Shown: positions 45,867 through 58,700, counted from the first letter of the stretch. The stretch: 64,000 bases of DNA from Melampsora larici-populina 98AG31 (GCF_000204055.1 NW_006768798.1:202250-266249), one strand, 5' to 3'. The notes: generated from the sequence alone by a model not told the origin. Made by a program: numbers and translations.

Positions 45867-47571
45867 ATGAATCACGACAGTGGCACTAATACGAACGTAA
45901 GTTTCTTTCTTATCAATCAAAACCTTACAAATCACTCAGTTTGATGATTCCTTTGTATTGATAATTCTAATTTCTTACCAGACTTCAAATCCGAACGGAC
46001 CACTTCCATTCTCATCAATCATCTTTGGAGCTGCAACTTTCGTAAGTCAAAACCATCAATGATACGAACAAACCACTCTGAACTCAGAAAACAAAAACTA
46101 ATCAATTCTTGTGATTTACCGGGTTGGTGTTGTTTGTTTACAAAAAGAGTGCAAGTTATAATGATTCAAGTAAATTAAAAAGTGAAATTCCAGAAAAGAC
46201 TTTACTAAAAGCTCTTAGATCAGGTATTAACGCAATCGATACAAGTCCTTATTATTTGTAAGTTCACTTTGAATTTCCTCATCTTTCTTCTCCCACTCCA
46301 GAAAAAGAACTGATTTATTTTGTTTGGTTGGTTGGGTTTAGTGGTAGTGAAGCTATTCTAGGTAAAATTTTATCAAAACCCGAAATCCAATCTGAGTTTC
46401 CTAGACAGTAAGTTTTTCTCGCAATATCTTTTAAAAAATTCAATGTTCTTCTAAAATCTTGATGAATTCATGTTTTTTGATTTTTTCTTCTTCATAAAAA
46501 TCAGTACTTATCATCTTTTGACGAAATGTGGAAGATATGGTCCAAAAATTCAAGATTTTGATTATAGTCCTGATCGAATCCGTAAATCAATTCAAGAAAG
46601 CTTCAAATTAATGGTAAGTTTTCAATCGATTTTAAAAATTGATGAACCCTAGATGATAAATAATATATAATAAATGAATCCAATCAAACTTGATTTTTCT
46701 TTTTTGGAGGATTTCTTGTAGCACACAACATATTTAGATGTAGTTTATTTACATGATATTGAATTTATTGCAGAAAAACTTGATGAAATCGATTTGAATC
46801 AAGTTCATGATCAAGTTATAAGAAATCCAATCAAACCTTTAGGATCTGGTGATCAACTCATTCTTAAAGCAATTCAAACTTTATTCCAATTAAAACAAGA
46901 AGGTAAAATCAAAAAAGTAGGCATCAGTGGTAAGTCTGCTTCACCCTTCCAAAAAATTCACTCATATAACCGATTTCTAACTCGATTCCTTCTTTATTAT
47001 TCTTATTGAAAAAAATCTAATAGGTTATCCTCTTCCAACCCTCTTAAGAATCTCTAAATTAATTCACCAAGAATTAAAGACCCCATTAGACATCATCATG
47101 TCATACTCAAATTATACACTTCAAAACCAAAGCTTAAGACCATATGTTGATTTATTTCATCAACAAGGAATCCAACAAATCATTAATGCTTCACCATTTT
47201 CCATGGGACTTTTAACTACTCTTGGTCCTCAACTTTGGCATCCAGCTTGTGATGAATTAAAACAAATTTGTCAAGAGATTGGAAAGATTTGTCAAGAAAA
47301 ATATCAAAGCAGATTGGAACGTGTTGCATTAAAGTTTGGAATTCAAACTGTTTTGAATCATCAACAAGAAGAAGAAGGTAAGATTGATGCGTTGGTAGTG
47401 GGATTTTCGGGTGTTGAGGAAGTTGAAGAATTCGTGGAGATTCAGGATGAACTTTTGAAGCAAGATCGTGTTCAAGTTGAACGTACGAAATTCATTGAGA
47501 TTGGAATTCAAGAGTTCTTTAAACAATCTGGTTATCTTAATTGGTGTTGGCCTACTACTTATTTAAGATAA
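45867..47571 (+). CDS. Aldo-keto reductase, D-arabinose/L-galactose dehydrogenase type
   Basis: Seven exons join in phase: 45867-45896, 45982-46041, 46148-46257, 46342-46407, 46505-46613, 46722-46929 and 47024-47571, giving 376 residues. Motifs are SSIIFGAATFSASY, GINAIDTSPYYFGSEAILGK (cofactor Asp and catalytic Tyr), LLTKCGRYG (catalytic Lys), YLDVVYLHDIEF (catalytic His), KIKKVGISGYPL, IIMSYSNYTLQN and INASPFSMGLLT. This is the pattern of the NAD-dependent D-arabinose dehydrogenase (yeast Ara2) and plant L-galactose dehydrogenase group. In fungi these feed the synthesis of erythroascorbate. There is no targeting signal, so it is cytosolic. A split inner exon codes for the Tyr-Phe-Gly junction (TT|T). 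It converges with BRO1. Confidence 0.93.
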
Positions 47572-48512
47572 TCATTTATGATTTTTTGAAAAAGTTTTGT
47601 TCAACAGAAGAGAAGGTCATAGATAAGCATTTAGTTGATTGTACATATGTATGTAGGAATTAGATCAATTCACTTTAGTTTGTGTCAAAGGATTTCTATA
47701 TAGATTTCATACTTTTGTTTTGTATCACTATCATATGCATATCAATTTTTGATTTTCTTTAATGTAGGAAAAAGAACTACCATGACTTTTTTGATTGATT
47801 GAGTTTGAATGATACTTGATTGAAACAAGTTCAAAAATGTTAAAACATTTGGAATTTTAAACAAATCGCTTGTTTCTTTTCAAAGTTTGGATGCATTATA
47901 ATTTGTTCAATTGTTGGGTTATTTTGTTCATTTTTGGGTTGTTTTCAGTTTTTATTTCAATCTATGTATATTTTATGACCATACATCTGAAAGACATCAA
48001 ACATCAGACTCCAAAGCATGATATCTTAAGAGCCCTGATAAGGGGGGGTTAGGTAGAGATACATCCATTCCAAATCATTTGAAAAAGGACAATTGACTGT
48101 TGGATTTCAATTCTGATCCCCATACCCCTTTGCTGTGAGAAGAATCAATCAATTTTCTAAACCATTCGTCTTTAATTACAATCTCTATCTCATCTCACAT
48201 CTTTCAACTCTTTTTTCTTTTTTTTCTCAATTTCATTAACAACTTCATTTTTACATTCAAAAAAAAACACTGGCATAAAAATAAAAAAAAAACTCTTTCT
48301 TATATATATATATATGAACAACAAATTTAAACCATCAAATCATTTACAAATCATTAACCACAATCACTCACACTCACACTCACATCCTTCAATCAATGTT
48401 AAAAAAACTTTTATCATCAAGATTCATCACTTGCTTTAGATTGATTCATAAACTTGACTTCTTCTTTCTTGATCAAGACATCAAAGAGGAACAAAAAAGT
48501 ATCATGAAAGAG
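47572..48512. other. Intergenic between convergent genes
   Basis: 3' flanks of the aldo-keto reductase and BRO1. It contains poly-T and poly-A tracts near 48205-48290 and a (TA)n run near 48301-48315. The ORF 47870-48052 is T-rich and not gene-like. Confidence 0.5.
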
Positions 48513-51500
48513 TTAATAAGGATTCCTAGGAGGTTGGTTTGGATAGGGAGCTTGATTCATAGGAGGTAGATAGTGTTCATGTGGTCGTCCACCCTGTGGC
48601 GGTGGTGGTGGTGGTACTCCTTGCCATCCTGGTTGAGGAGCGTATGGAGCTCCATGAGGCGGTGGATAATGTGAAGGACTCGTAGAAGGGTAAGCTGGAT
48701 GTTGAGATGATGGTGGGGCTGGTGATGGACGCTGTGACGTGTGTTGTGGATGAATGGGGCTTTGATTGGGCGGCCAAGGGTAGGATTGGGAATGTTGAGG
48801 TGGTGGAGGTTGATAAGGTTGCGGCGGTGGGGGTGAAGGATAGTATTGAGGTTGATCATTGAGGCGATGTGAGGGTGGCAGATGTGGTGGATAGGCATTC
48901 GTAAGGTTGCCAGTAGATTGATAGGAGATGGGTGGGGGCGGAGGTGGTAGTGCTTGATTGGGAGCAGAAGGGGCAGGGTAATTGCTCATAGGTTGGCGAT
49001 AAGACGCGGGGTTGTTGTATGGGTATTGTGGTTCGGAAGATGGGGTTGGATGAGTCTGGCCGAGGGAACCTAGTCCTGCGTAGGGATCGGAGGGTGGAGG
49101 AGGAGGATATTGTGGGACAGGAAGTGGGGTGCTAGCTTGCCTAGCCTGTTGAGGATAACCCGATGGTACCGGTCCGGTGTTTTGAGAAGTCTGCCATCCT
49201 GGGGGTGGAGGTGGAAGAGGCGGTGGGTAGGCTTTAGAATTGTTTAGATGCATCCCAGACACCCGTTGTTCCAATCCATGTAAGTCTGTCGAAGTGCTAG
49301 GAGTTGAAGGCTTTGAGTACCGTTCTTTCGCAGCTTCAGCTTTAGCTGCCATCTGAAGTCGTTCTGCGTTACGGTTGTTCGTGTATGTAGAAACTTGTCT
49401 TTGCATCTCGGAGACCGCCTCTGAGATTTCACGATAAAATTGACTACCTTTCGAAAGACCACTTCGAATCTCTTCATGATTTTCATAAGCTCTTTGAAGT
49501 CGAGCAAGAAGTTGAGTACGATGTTTTGATGCATTAGTCCAATTATCTTGAATTGCTTTGCCACGTTTCCCTTCAACAAGTGCTTTATATTGTGCTACAA
49601 CTTCTTGAATCGTGCTAGTTTGAATATGTAAAGTAGCACTGATCCGACCAGAATGAGCTCGGAACTTTTCAAGTTCGGCAGAAAATAATGCTGGTTCGAC
49701 GTTTTGAACTTTTCGGTTGAGGATCAAGAGTTGTGAAATGTCGTCGGCTTGGATGCGTTCCTTTAAATCGTTTAATACTCCTTGTCGTTCCTTCTTGATT
49801 GCTTGGAGACGATTGAGATTGTCTTGGATAGAGGTCACAAGATTCTTGACTTGAATCAGCTCAGCTTCATCATCTGGAGTATCGACCAAGTCGAGTAGAC
49901 TGGGAGCCTTAGTCGAGTCATGTTGAGAAGAACCTTGGGCAAATAAAGCGCGGATGGACTCCCCCGATCGATCAGCGAGCATCTGAATGTCGGCTTTGGA
50001 CATCGCCCACAAGCCTTCAACTTGGCCATCAGATTGCTTGGCCATCTCAAGCGTTTGTCGGTGAGATTTGATATCTTGTCTCCAAGTCTTCGTGAAATTC
50101 AGAGCGGGTGGTTGATCCCAAAGATGATCGTACCGTACTCGCATCTGTTCACAATCTCGCGCTTCTGTATCTAGAGTGCGCTCAATGTCCTCAAGGTCTC
50201 GATGGGTTTTATTCCGTAGGGCGATCATGTCGCTACACATCTGATCAATCGTTTTACCCGAGTTAGCTTGCTGTATACTATCAGCCCATGCAAGGACTTG
50301 CTCTGGCGGCTCCGAAAGTTCTTTCAATCGAGCCGAATCACCGTTATTTTGAACCAGGTCGTTAAATTTATCTAAACTTGCCGGAAGTCCCAAAAACTCG
50401 AGTGTGGTGGTGAGTTCGGTATCTGCCAGGTCACACTTTTCACCATCCGTACGGACTAGTTTTGCTTTCTCTTCACTATATAAACTCGAGCTTTGATGTA
50501 CACTGAGAGGGACGAGTCGAATAAAGATATCTTGTCCAACCACCTTTTGGACCTCTGGTGCGCCATAAACCTCTTGAATCGGTATGGGTTCACCAACACT
50601 ACTTTTTTCGATCAGAGTAAGAGCAGCTTCAGAGGGTTGCGCTTCGTGATAGATCAGGTCATTGTCTCGTTGCTCAGAAGTTCTGGCTTCTGTGCAAAGC
50701 GTCAAGTGAGTTTTGGTGATCTCCAATAGAGAGACGGCAGCATCGGATGGTAAGGTGACTGATCCAGAGTTTGTGAAGGCGGCTGAGAATGAGTTTGCGA
50801 AACGATTGGCTTCTTTAGCAGCCGTCTCGGCGATTTGTAATCGGGTGAGAGCCTCGCCATGTTTGGATGCTGCAGAGTCGGCCAAAGATCGTTGATATTG
50901 TGCCAGTGATGAAAAATACTTGTGCTTGCACTATATACGTTCGAAAGGATCATGTTAGGAGCCTTGGAGTCTATTTTGAGGTGAAGATAAATATGACTGG
51001 CCTGAACCAACCACATCCAGCTTCGCTCAAAGATGCCTTTGGTGACCAAATCCTTTACATCTTCGAGAATACTACCATAGAGAAATGCCGCCTGAGTGCT
51101 AACCCTTGCCCTCAGTCCGAATGGCTTTTTCTCCTTTTCTTCCGTCATACGCTCTACAAAAACTTCCGTGGCTTGAGCAATCATTAATTGAACCAGCACT
51201 TTGACAACCTCACGACTGAGATCCGTGGAAGGGGCATGGAGGAAGTTGTCATTGATGTATGTAAACATTCCAGCTGCACATCTGAAGTTGTGAAATGCAC
51301 GTCGGATACCCTCAGTAGAAGTACGGTTCTGTTGTGCAGCGAGTGAAGATAGTGTAGCAGCGATGTTGAAGATCACAGATGCCTTTTCATATGCCAAAGA
51401 TAGTTGTGAGATTTCTTTACCCGTGAATGCATCTTTCCTGAAGAGAGTCAGACCTGATGATAAGTTTGAAGTTGATTGATACAGAAAGTTATGATTACCC

Positions 51501-51800
51501 ACCAAGGAAAAGGCACTCTCACTTCCGGAAATCGTAATTCGAGTAACTCTAGTTGACCAAAGTATTTGTAAAGTAAATCCCTCCCTACTCAACCCAAGAT
51601 CAGATACATGCGACAACCCAAAATGAAGAGTATTTAGTATGTGAATGAAAGGATGCGAGACAAGACTTCGAACCTGTGACGTCACTTCCAGCACTACCCC
51701 TCAAAGCATCTTGTCGACATCGATCCAATGATAAGATTTCTTCTTTATAAGTATCAGGAGATTCTTGATAAGTTTGAGTGATAGTTTGTCGAATGGATTG
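48513..51800 (-). CDS. BRO1: BRO1, ESCRT-III-associated vacuolar sorting protein (5' end in gap)
   Basis: Visible exons are 51800-51674, 51584-51503, 51437-51002 and 50930-48513 (stop), together about 1,020 codons. The N terminus, with the start, lies in the run of Ns. Motifs of the BRO1 domain are [72 protein letters not shown] and [21 protein letters not shown] long coiled-coil V domain follows, then about 230 residues of Pro/Gln/Tyr-rich tail. This matches fungal Bro1 rather than Rim20, by the [12 protein letters not shown] and [10 protein letters not shown] blocks. Bro1 binds Snf7, recruits the ubiquitin hydrolase Doa4 and acts in multivesicular-body sorting on endosomes. The intron at 50931-51001 starts GC or uses a GT six bases upstream. 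Confidence 0.93.
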
Positions 51801-51976
51801 NNNNNNNNNNNNNNNNNNNNNNNNNNNNNNNNNNNNNNNNNNNNNNNNNNNNNNNNNNNNNNNNNNNNNNNNNNNNNNNNNNNNNNNNNNNNNNNNNNNN
51901 NNNNNNNNNNNNNNNNNNNNNNNNNNNNNNNNNNNNNNNNNNNNNNNNNNNNNNNNNNNNNNNNNNNNNNNNNNNN
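51801..51976. other. Assembly gap (176 N)
   Basis: A run of unresolved bases that hides the first exon(s) and start codon of BRO1. Any ORF reported across it is an artefact. Confidence 1.
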
Positions 51977-52541
51977 AAAACACATTCCCTCAGTGCTCTC
52001 CAGGATCCTGTCTTGATGATGTAAATTAAGACCGAGATCAGAAGACCCGCCCAGTCGAAAATCATAACCTCCCGGATGTTTTGATTTGAGCACCCATGAT
52101 CTCGTCATCGCTCGGCACACCTCGGCAAGAACACGTCTTGGACTAGTGAGGGCAGAGCAGAGAGGGAAATAAACAGATATGATGGCAAATCTTCAAGTGC
52201 TGTTCAAGGAATCTGCGAAGCTTCCCTAAAAACAGCACATACCCAGATCTTTTCTCTGGTCAAGTATCACCATTCGACCTAAATCTCAAAGATAAAAAAT
52301 AATGCACTGTCGACATCATCTTGTTAGGAGATGATTAATGATTCAATACAAACCATGAATTGAATCACCGTGAATTGAAAATTGAAGTCATGTTGGTCAA
52401 GATTCGACTTATTTTTATAACAAGAATGTTTGCTATCTAATTAGCCCATACATCTCTGCTCATGCGAGGATTAAGTATCTGACTGTGGAACTTAGCTAAG
52501 TTAGCTAACAAAGGGTGATTAATGTACATACAATAACAAAA
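51977..52541. other. BRO1 upstream region
   Basis: No reading frame here resembles the N terminus of BRO1 proteins, so it is probably 5' UTR and promoter. The last eight bases (52534-52541) are the left target duplication of the adjoining element. Confidence 0.5.
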
Positions 52542-53273
52542 GGGGGCTACTAAAAAGCGCCCGCAAATAAAACCTGAGACCGCCCGCTTTTAGAATCCGG
52601 TGGTTACTAAGATTGTTGGACTGAACTGTGGTACAGTCCCGAGGTCCTGATCTGTGTGATCGTTGGAATCCAATCAAACAGAACCGGGCGGTCTTGAAAG
52701 TTATCGAGAAGCCCTCAAAACCTCCCGGTACACACATCTCACAACCTGGATAGCAAGTTGCCACCCGAGTTGCCGAGCTTCTCCCAGAGATCTACTTGTG
52801 TGCAACCAGACTCTAGAGTTCATACAATATTTATAGGGCTCGCTGGTGGGGCTGATGTTAGGAAGGGATCCTGAGTACAAAACAAAAGGCTTTTACACCC
52901 TCCTCCTAGATTCCGACTCGATGAAGCTAGAATTGCCCGTATGTCTGCCAGTCTCTTCATTTGGCAAGTCTTGAAACTTTGACCAGACCAAGTGAGGGAT
53001 CAAACCCCATTAAACTGTTTGAATGGTCACAACAGCTCAGAGCCTTGAGTGTCTTTTGAGCAGAGCTTAACAATCCAGTTGAAGTTAACAATCAATATGG
53101 TGGATGAGATGTGTGTAGCGGGAGGTTTTGAGGGCTTCTCGATAACTTTCAAGACCGCCCGGTTTCATTGGATTCCAACAATCACACAGTTCAGTCCAAC
53201 AATCTTAGTAGCCACCGGATTCTAAAAGCGGGCGGTCTCAGGTTTCATTTGCGGGCGCTTTTTAGTAGCCCCC
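52542..53273. mobile_element. Fold-back MITE, 732 bp, hAT-type 8-bp duplication
   Basis: The element is flanked by a perfect 8-bp direct repeat TAACAAAA (52534-52541 and 53274-53281). It begins GGGGGCTACTAAAAAGCGCC and ends with the reverse complement. The inverted arms extend about 190 bp on each side through GACCGCCCGCTTTTAGAATC, AAGATTGTTGGACTGAA and GAAAGTTATCGAGAAGCCCT. The left arm carries an extra 24-base segment. No transposase is encoded. An 8-bp duplication is typical of hAT elements, but this terminus is not the classical CAGGG, so the class is an inference. Confidence 0.9.
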
Positions 53274-53337
53274 TAACAAAAAAGGCAGAAGGATTGGCCC
53301 AAAAAATACTCATGTTGTGAGTATGTCCATGAAATCA

Positions 53338-54017
53338 TCAAAAAAACCCTTGGTGTTCCCAAGGAGCAGAAGAGCCTTTTAAGGCAGGTTCTTTTTGTGC
53401 ATGATGTCTGCAACCGTTATTACCTAAACTTCTTGCAAGGAGCGAGTGACAACTTTGGTCTATGGATTGCTCGAACCCCCAGATGAGTGGCAGTCGACGA
53501 GGTACATACGTCATATTCATCCAAGGAACTTTGTGGCTTTGAAGAATCATCAAGTCAGCCGGGTTACATAGATCCTTGCTGTCTCGAAGCAATCGGAGAC
53601 AATTTTGAAGGCTTTGGGGGTGACTAGGAGGGTACATGGCGACAACTTCTTGGGCGACGAACTCGGCAACATATGCGATCTCCGTGACAGGATTCAAAGT
53701 GCTCGACGAGAACCAACTCCCGGTACGTAATCCAGTGAGGTGCCCACCGTCGCCGAGCCACATCATTCGTCTTCGGAGACCGCTATGTACTATGTACTTT
53801 AGGTGACGGAGATCGGTAAGGATCGGCATCAACCAGGGTTCAAAAATGGCTCAACCGAATCGGCATTTGCAGCGTTTGGTGTGTAAACACCATGGCGATG
53901 ATCTATCTTTCTGGGCATTAATAGCGCAATTGTATCTTCGAGGGTGACTATTCTTTTTAACAAGATGCTATGCCACTTAAATGAAGACCTATTTCCAAGT
54001 TTTTGAACTTCCACCAC
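53338..54017 (-). pseudogene. Uncharacterised gene broken by a frame change
   Basis: Two minus-strand ORFs abut end to start: 54017-53829 (62 codons) and 53832-53338 (164 codons). Read through the junction near 53830 they form one plausible basic protein with NRSSFKWHSILLKRIV, then DLRHLKYIVHSGLRRRMMW, then TEIAYVAEFVAQEVVAMYPP and LQNCLRLLRDSKDLC. A one-base shift at the junction separates them. A sequencing error, an intron starting at GTTGAT, or a real mutation could explain it. No family is recognised. The 5' leader is shared with the SOD-like gene at 54152 in divergent orientation. Confidence 0.4.
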
Positions 54018-54151
54018 CTCACTTCGTCCATTGATCTTACACAGTCACATCACCAATCAGGATCAGTATCCCCTTTATCCATACTGTCAATTTTCTCATC
54101 TCTTAAAAGTTAGTTACGAGAGCTTTGGTATTCCGACACAAAATCTGAATC

Positions 54152-54661
54152 ATGAGACTGGTTTTCACTTCCTCCTTTCTACTCCTTGTTTTGACATTGT
54201 GCTTGTCTGTAACAGCAATACCTCTTCCGGCCAAGCCCCATCATGATGACCACAAATCAAAGACAGAGGCCAAAACACTGGCAGGGGGCATCATAACTGG
54301 TCTGAACGGATTGAAGATCGAAGGCTATTTCAGATTTGTACAACTCTCCAATAACGCAGGCGTCAGTGTTGACTTTGTTGTTGAAGGGTTGGACCAAAAA
54401 TTCAAGGCCAAAGAGGATATCAACTATCACATTCATGAGAAACCAGCAACCAAAGATTGTTCAGGTTTAGGACCAAAACTCATAGACTTTTCAAAAGATC
54501 ATAGACCACTCAAAGGAGTCAAGACAAACAGACAGTCTTTTATTGATCACACTCTGTCACTTTTTCCTGTTAAAGGCAAGACAAGTATAGTTGACCGGAG
54601 TATCACCATTCATGATGGGGTCACCACCAACTATCTTGGCTGTGCCACCATTCTTGTATGA
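54152..54661 (+). CDS. Secreted superoxide-dismutase-like protein
   Basis: A single uninterrupted frame of 169 residues. The first ATG opens a strong signal peptide (SSFLLLVLTLCLSVTA). A short His/Lys-rich spacer follows (PHHDDHKSKTEAK). The core resembles the Cu/Zn-SOD fold: GYFRFVQLSNNAGVSVDF (strand), then INYHIHEKPATKDCSG, which matches the H-x-H copper ligands and following Cys, and RSITIHDG with the last His. The middle that normally holds the bridging His, two zinc His and the Asp is short, and I see only one candidate (KDHRP). The GCATI end supplies the second Cys. The protein may be a Cu-only or inactive SOD-like secreted protein. In rusts such proteins are candidate virulence factors; this is inference. 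Confidence 0.72.
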   Translation: MRLVFTSSFLLLVLTLCLSVTAIPLPAKPHHDDHKSKTEAKTLAGGIITGLNGLKIEGYFRFVQLSNNAGVSVDFVVEGLDQKFKAKEDINYHIHEKPATKDCSGLGPKLIDFSKDHRPLKGVKTNRQSFIDHTLSLFPVKGKTSIVDRSITIHDGVTTNYLGCATILV

Positions 54662-55759
54662 TAGAGGTACACTCTGACATCCAATTCACTTCAGTTTCAA
54701 ATCATCAGCCATCTTAATTTTGTTGTAATGTAAGCCTTGTTTGACTTTCCTTCAAATATCTATTGCTTAGAGATCCATATCAATACTAAACTATCACCTT
54801 TGCTTATTCAGTGTCAAAAATATCTATTTTGCTTGAAACCCCCTAATGTTACTAAGCCTGGTTTGGCAATGAATATTCTCCAATACCGTTCATGACTTAT
54901 GTTTATACATCTTCATGGACCTCCAGGCGCAATTTTCCGACTCAAGATCCAAAAAGGAGTCAACATGAATACCTAAATTAAATCTGGAAATTTTCACAAC
55001 GACGGTGTATGTGACTCTTTGACTTAGCAAAAGCATAGAATTTTTGCCTCAAATTTTGTGGAAGGCAAAATGGTAAATCATTGAAGTATCTTTGGGGGTC
55101 TTCTGGTGACCACCCCTTCATTCTGCCTCACACATAATTCACATTGAAGTGTACTCAAAATAGTGCAATTAGAGCATCCACAGCCATACTTTAAATTTGT
55201 ATTGTACAGAGGGTTGCACAGATTGTTTAGGGAAGCCTTTGAGGTATGAAATTTGAAACATATACAGCTGTGTTTCCCTACAGTATGACTTGTGGCCTAA
55301 TTGAGGATGTGTGATAGGGGTTAGTTGATCATTGAGGGAGATGATGTGCACAGATTCCAGTTGTGCAAGTTGCAGTACATGGAAGACGTGAGGTACAGAA
55401 GGATTTAGGGTGCAAGCGTAAAAAGAAGGTAGAACTCATAACCCACCAAGGGCTATACAAAGCTTGAAGGGGATAATCTACTAATACAATAAATAGCCAA
55501 AGCTGTCTAAAGATTGCCCTTCTAAAACAAGACAATCATAAAAGAAACTCTGTTGAATTGATTACTGATAAGTTCAAGACAAAAGTGTCTTTAACAGTTT
55601 TAGGAGAACAAAAATCACAAGTTCAAAGCAAAGGTAGCCTTAGAAAGCAATTGATTAGAGTGAAAAGCACCTATTTTAATTATTTCTCAACACTTTGTGG
55701 TGTGATTACAGTCAGATAACAAAATAAAAGCTGATTATCCTCTTGATATTATTCCCAAA
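54662..55759. other. Intergenic, no supported gene
   Basis: 3' flank of the SOD-like gene, then AT-rich DNA up to the hAT-type element. Isolated ORFs at 55169-55351 and 55329-55535 are not gene-like. Confidence 0.45.
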
Positions 55760-58700
55760 CTACTTTAGAAGTCTGCAAACTTCACTCAACACGCAAATCA
55801 AACTGTAGCACAGTGGAAAACAGTCTTGGTGTTGGTACTGTACGGTCAAGCTGTAAAACCTCACTGTAACCGTAGTGGAGTCAATATAATTATCTGGTCA
55901 ATCCTGCACTACGGTGAGGTCAACCTGTAGTGCACCAGACCGTAGTCACTGCAGCAACCACAGTCTACGGTGACTACAATCAAAAAATTAAAGAAGTCGC
56001 AGGTTTGAATTAAATTAATTGTAGAGTAAAAAGAAAGACAAACTGTATTGAAATAGGTGTAATTATAAACTAAATTGATAGGAAAAAAGAAGCAAAACAT
56101 GTTGATGAGAGCAACAAACATTAAAATTATATGAATCATTAAATCAATGAAGGAAACAGAAGAGGGAAAAGGAAACATGCAGAATGATTCAAATCTCCTT
56201 GCTCTTCTTTTTTCCCTCACACAATTCATGTTCTAATAAATAAGTCACTGCTTCCTGAAACTCACCAGAAGGAACTGCTTTGTTCTTTAGCCATTCTCAG
56301 CAAGCAACAGACTGTGAAGCTATTTAAGGCTTGATGGAGCCTCTACTTGAAACTGTGATGTCAGCTGCCGATGAGAAGGTATGCTCAACCGCGCACAAGG
56401 TACCTGGTAAAGATAAGTAATCTCAAGCCATGGTGGCTAAGATTGGGAAACTATTTTCATTACTCTACATCAACAAATGTAATATCAGTAAAGAGCATAG
56501 GAGAAAGTTAAGGCAAAACATCCACTAACTGTCCACCAGTTAAGCGCACTGGTTCCTTTGCCAATTGGATGGGCACCCTCAAGGTAACATTTCAGTTCCA
56601 CCTGGCCATCCTGAACAGTTTCAGTCGCCGGCGCAGCTGGAAACAAGTTATCCTCCTTGTCCTCACTCTCAGGTTGATTTGTTGAGATGATTTCAACTGA
56701 AGGTGCACGTGGTTCTGGAAAGTTTTCAGAATACTGAGAGAATATTGAGTCCAGAGAGATCTTTGCCTGAATAGCCACATTGGGATAGAACTTGTCGATA
56801 TAATTCAATCTGTGTTGAGGTTTAAGGATTTTTGCCATCTGGACAGCCTCCGTTTTTGCCACCTCATTTGTGTACCGTTTGATATACTTGACCATTGTGG
56901 TGATCATTGTGTCCAGGCTGGGATAGGCACTGCTTGGCTGTAGTACCCGCAATTCAGACTGTACCTTGCAAAATTGGACAAGACTTTGCAACCCAAAGCA
57001 AAGTCACCTTCCATTTGTTTAGTAGCACGCTCAAATACCTGGGTCAAACATTCTTCAATTGAAAAAGTTCTATCAACAAAAAGAGATACAAAACATAAAA
57101 GTACACACCTCAAGCACTTTGTTCACGGATTGCACTGCATCCCATTCTTCCTCCAAGATACTTGAACCTTGGAAGAAACAATTAGTCTTTGAGTCTGTGT
57201 GCGGCATTCCATTGATAATATTCAAATACAACAAACGTCAGAGCTATACACACCAAACAATCATTAAGTGAAGTCTTACCTCATGTCCAGCCGCCGCACG
57301 CCTTTGGCTATTGGCCTTTGCATTCCACCTTACTCCCCATCCATGGATGATGCTTTTAAGCCCTTGTTTTTTTGCATGTGTATTGAACCATTTCGGGCCC
57401 AAGGAATTCAAACAGATCAAAGATATGACCTTATCACACTAGAGTGAATTTGATGAAGTAAGCTGCTAGCACACCAAGATTGAAGACCTTATTGACATAC
57501 TGACCTTTAATAAAGCACACTTCACTAGCTCGGTTGTGTCACTTGGGTCACCATCTTCACAATCAATATTGTTAGATGTTGGTACTAAACCAGCATCATC
57601 TTCATCAGAAGAATCAGACAACTGAACTTCAACGTCATCTTCACCGGTATTGAGCACCAAGGTGGGTATTGGAATGGTTGCCCCTGGTCAAGTTGTTGGT
57701 TTTATGCGACCCACTGAGATGTTCATTGTCTTGAGACCGTGCTTGACAAGCAGTGCAAGTTTATGACAATAGCATCTAACATAATTTGAGGAAGAATCAC
57801 AATAGACTGAATTGTCCAAGTTCTTGAACATCTTCTCCAGTTCATCAGCTATTGTTCTGTTCTTGGCACTTGAGTCCGTAGTCCGTGCCAATACCTATTG
57901 GACAATGGTCAGAATTTGATGATAGATAGAAGTTATAAGATTTGAACGTACTTTCTTGTGAAGTCCATGTTTTATCAGGAACTTCCCAACAGGCCTGGCG
58001 AGCAGCACACCACAGTGGTGCCACGTTACCAACTTCAGAGTTAGATGGCTGGATTGAAACTTTGACTTAGAATCGATCCATGTTGCTGTAACACTGATCA
58101 AAGCTAAACAGTTTCCCTTTGTGGTCCATCCATCGTGGATCAGGCATATCTTGCTTTGGTTATTCTGTGTTGATCAAATCAAAACCATGATTAGTTTTTT
58201 TGTTCCAAAGAAAAACAAAATATGACTAACTTTGGTCTTTCTCAATAGCAGATCATACATTCAGAAATATAAATCCTTTGCAGTCATGGTGGCCCAAGTT
58301 GAGCTCCTGATATTAGCAGAAGGTGAGTGAGGTGAAATGCTGCTTGGAGGGTCGGATCTTGAAATCGGACCCATGGCAGGGCATGACACAAGACCCAGAT
58401 GCCCAACAGCACATTCAGGATATCAACACTGAATGGTGGTTGGTTCATGAAAGATTTCATCAATTCCGCTGATGAATTTGTGGCTGATGACTTTGTTGCA
58501 GCCTTGCAGGCCTTCTGGCGCTCTTGATAGGTTGGTGGGAGTCCATGATCTTTCTGTTTCATTGCATTAGCACAGCCCTCACAAGGACCTCAATTCTTCC
58601 CGCCGTCTTGATGGCCATAGAGGTTGCTGGTTGCGTCTATACAGTGTGTGAAGGTCTACGTACACCATTTACATTTGTATCCACGTAGAACTTCAACAGG

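Noticed and set aside
48557..48898. ORFs of 113 and 66 codons in the BRO1 tail
   Set aside because: They are shadow frames of the Pro-rich repeat-coding region of BRO1.
51600..52120. ORFs running through the N block
   Set aside because: They are artefacts of translating unresolved bases; only 51674-51800 carries real BRO1 sequence.
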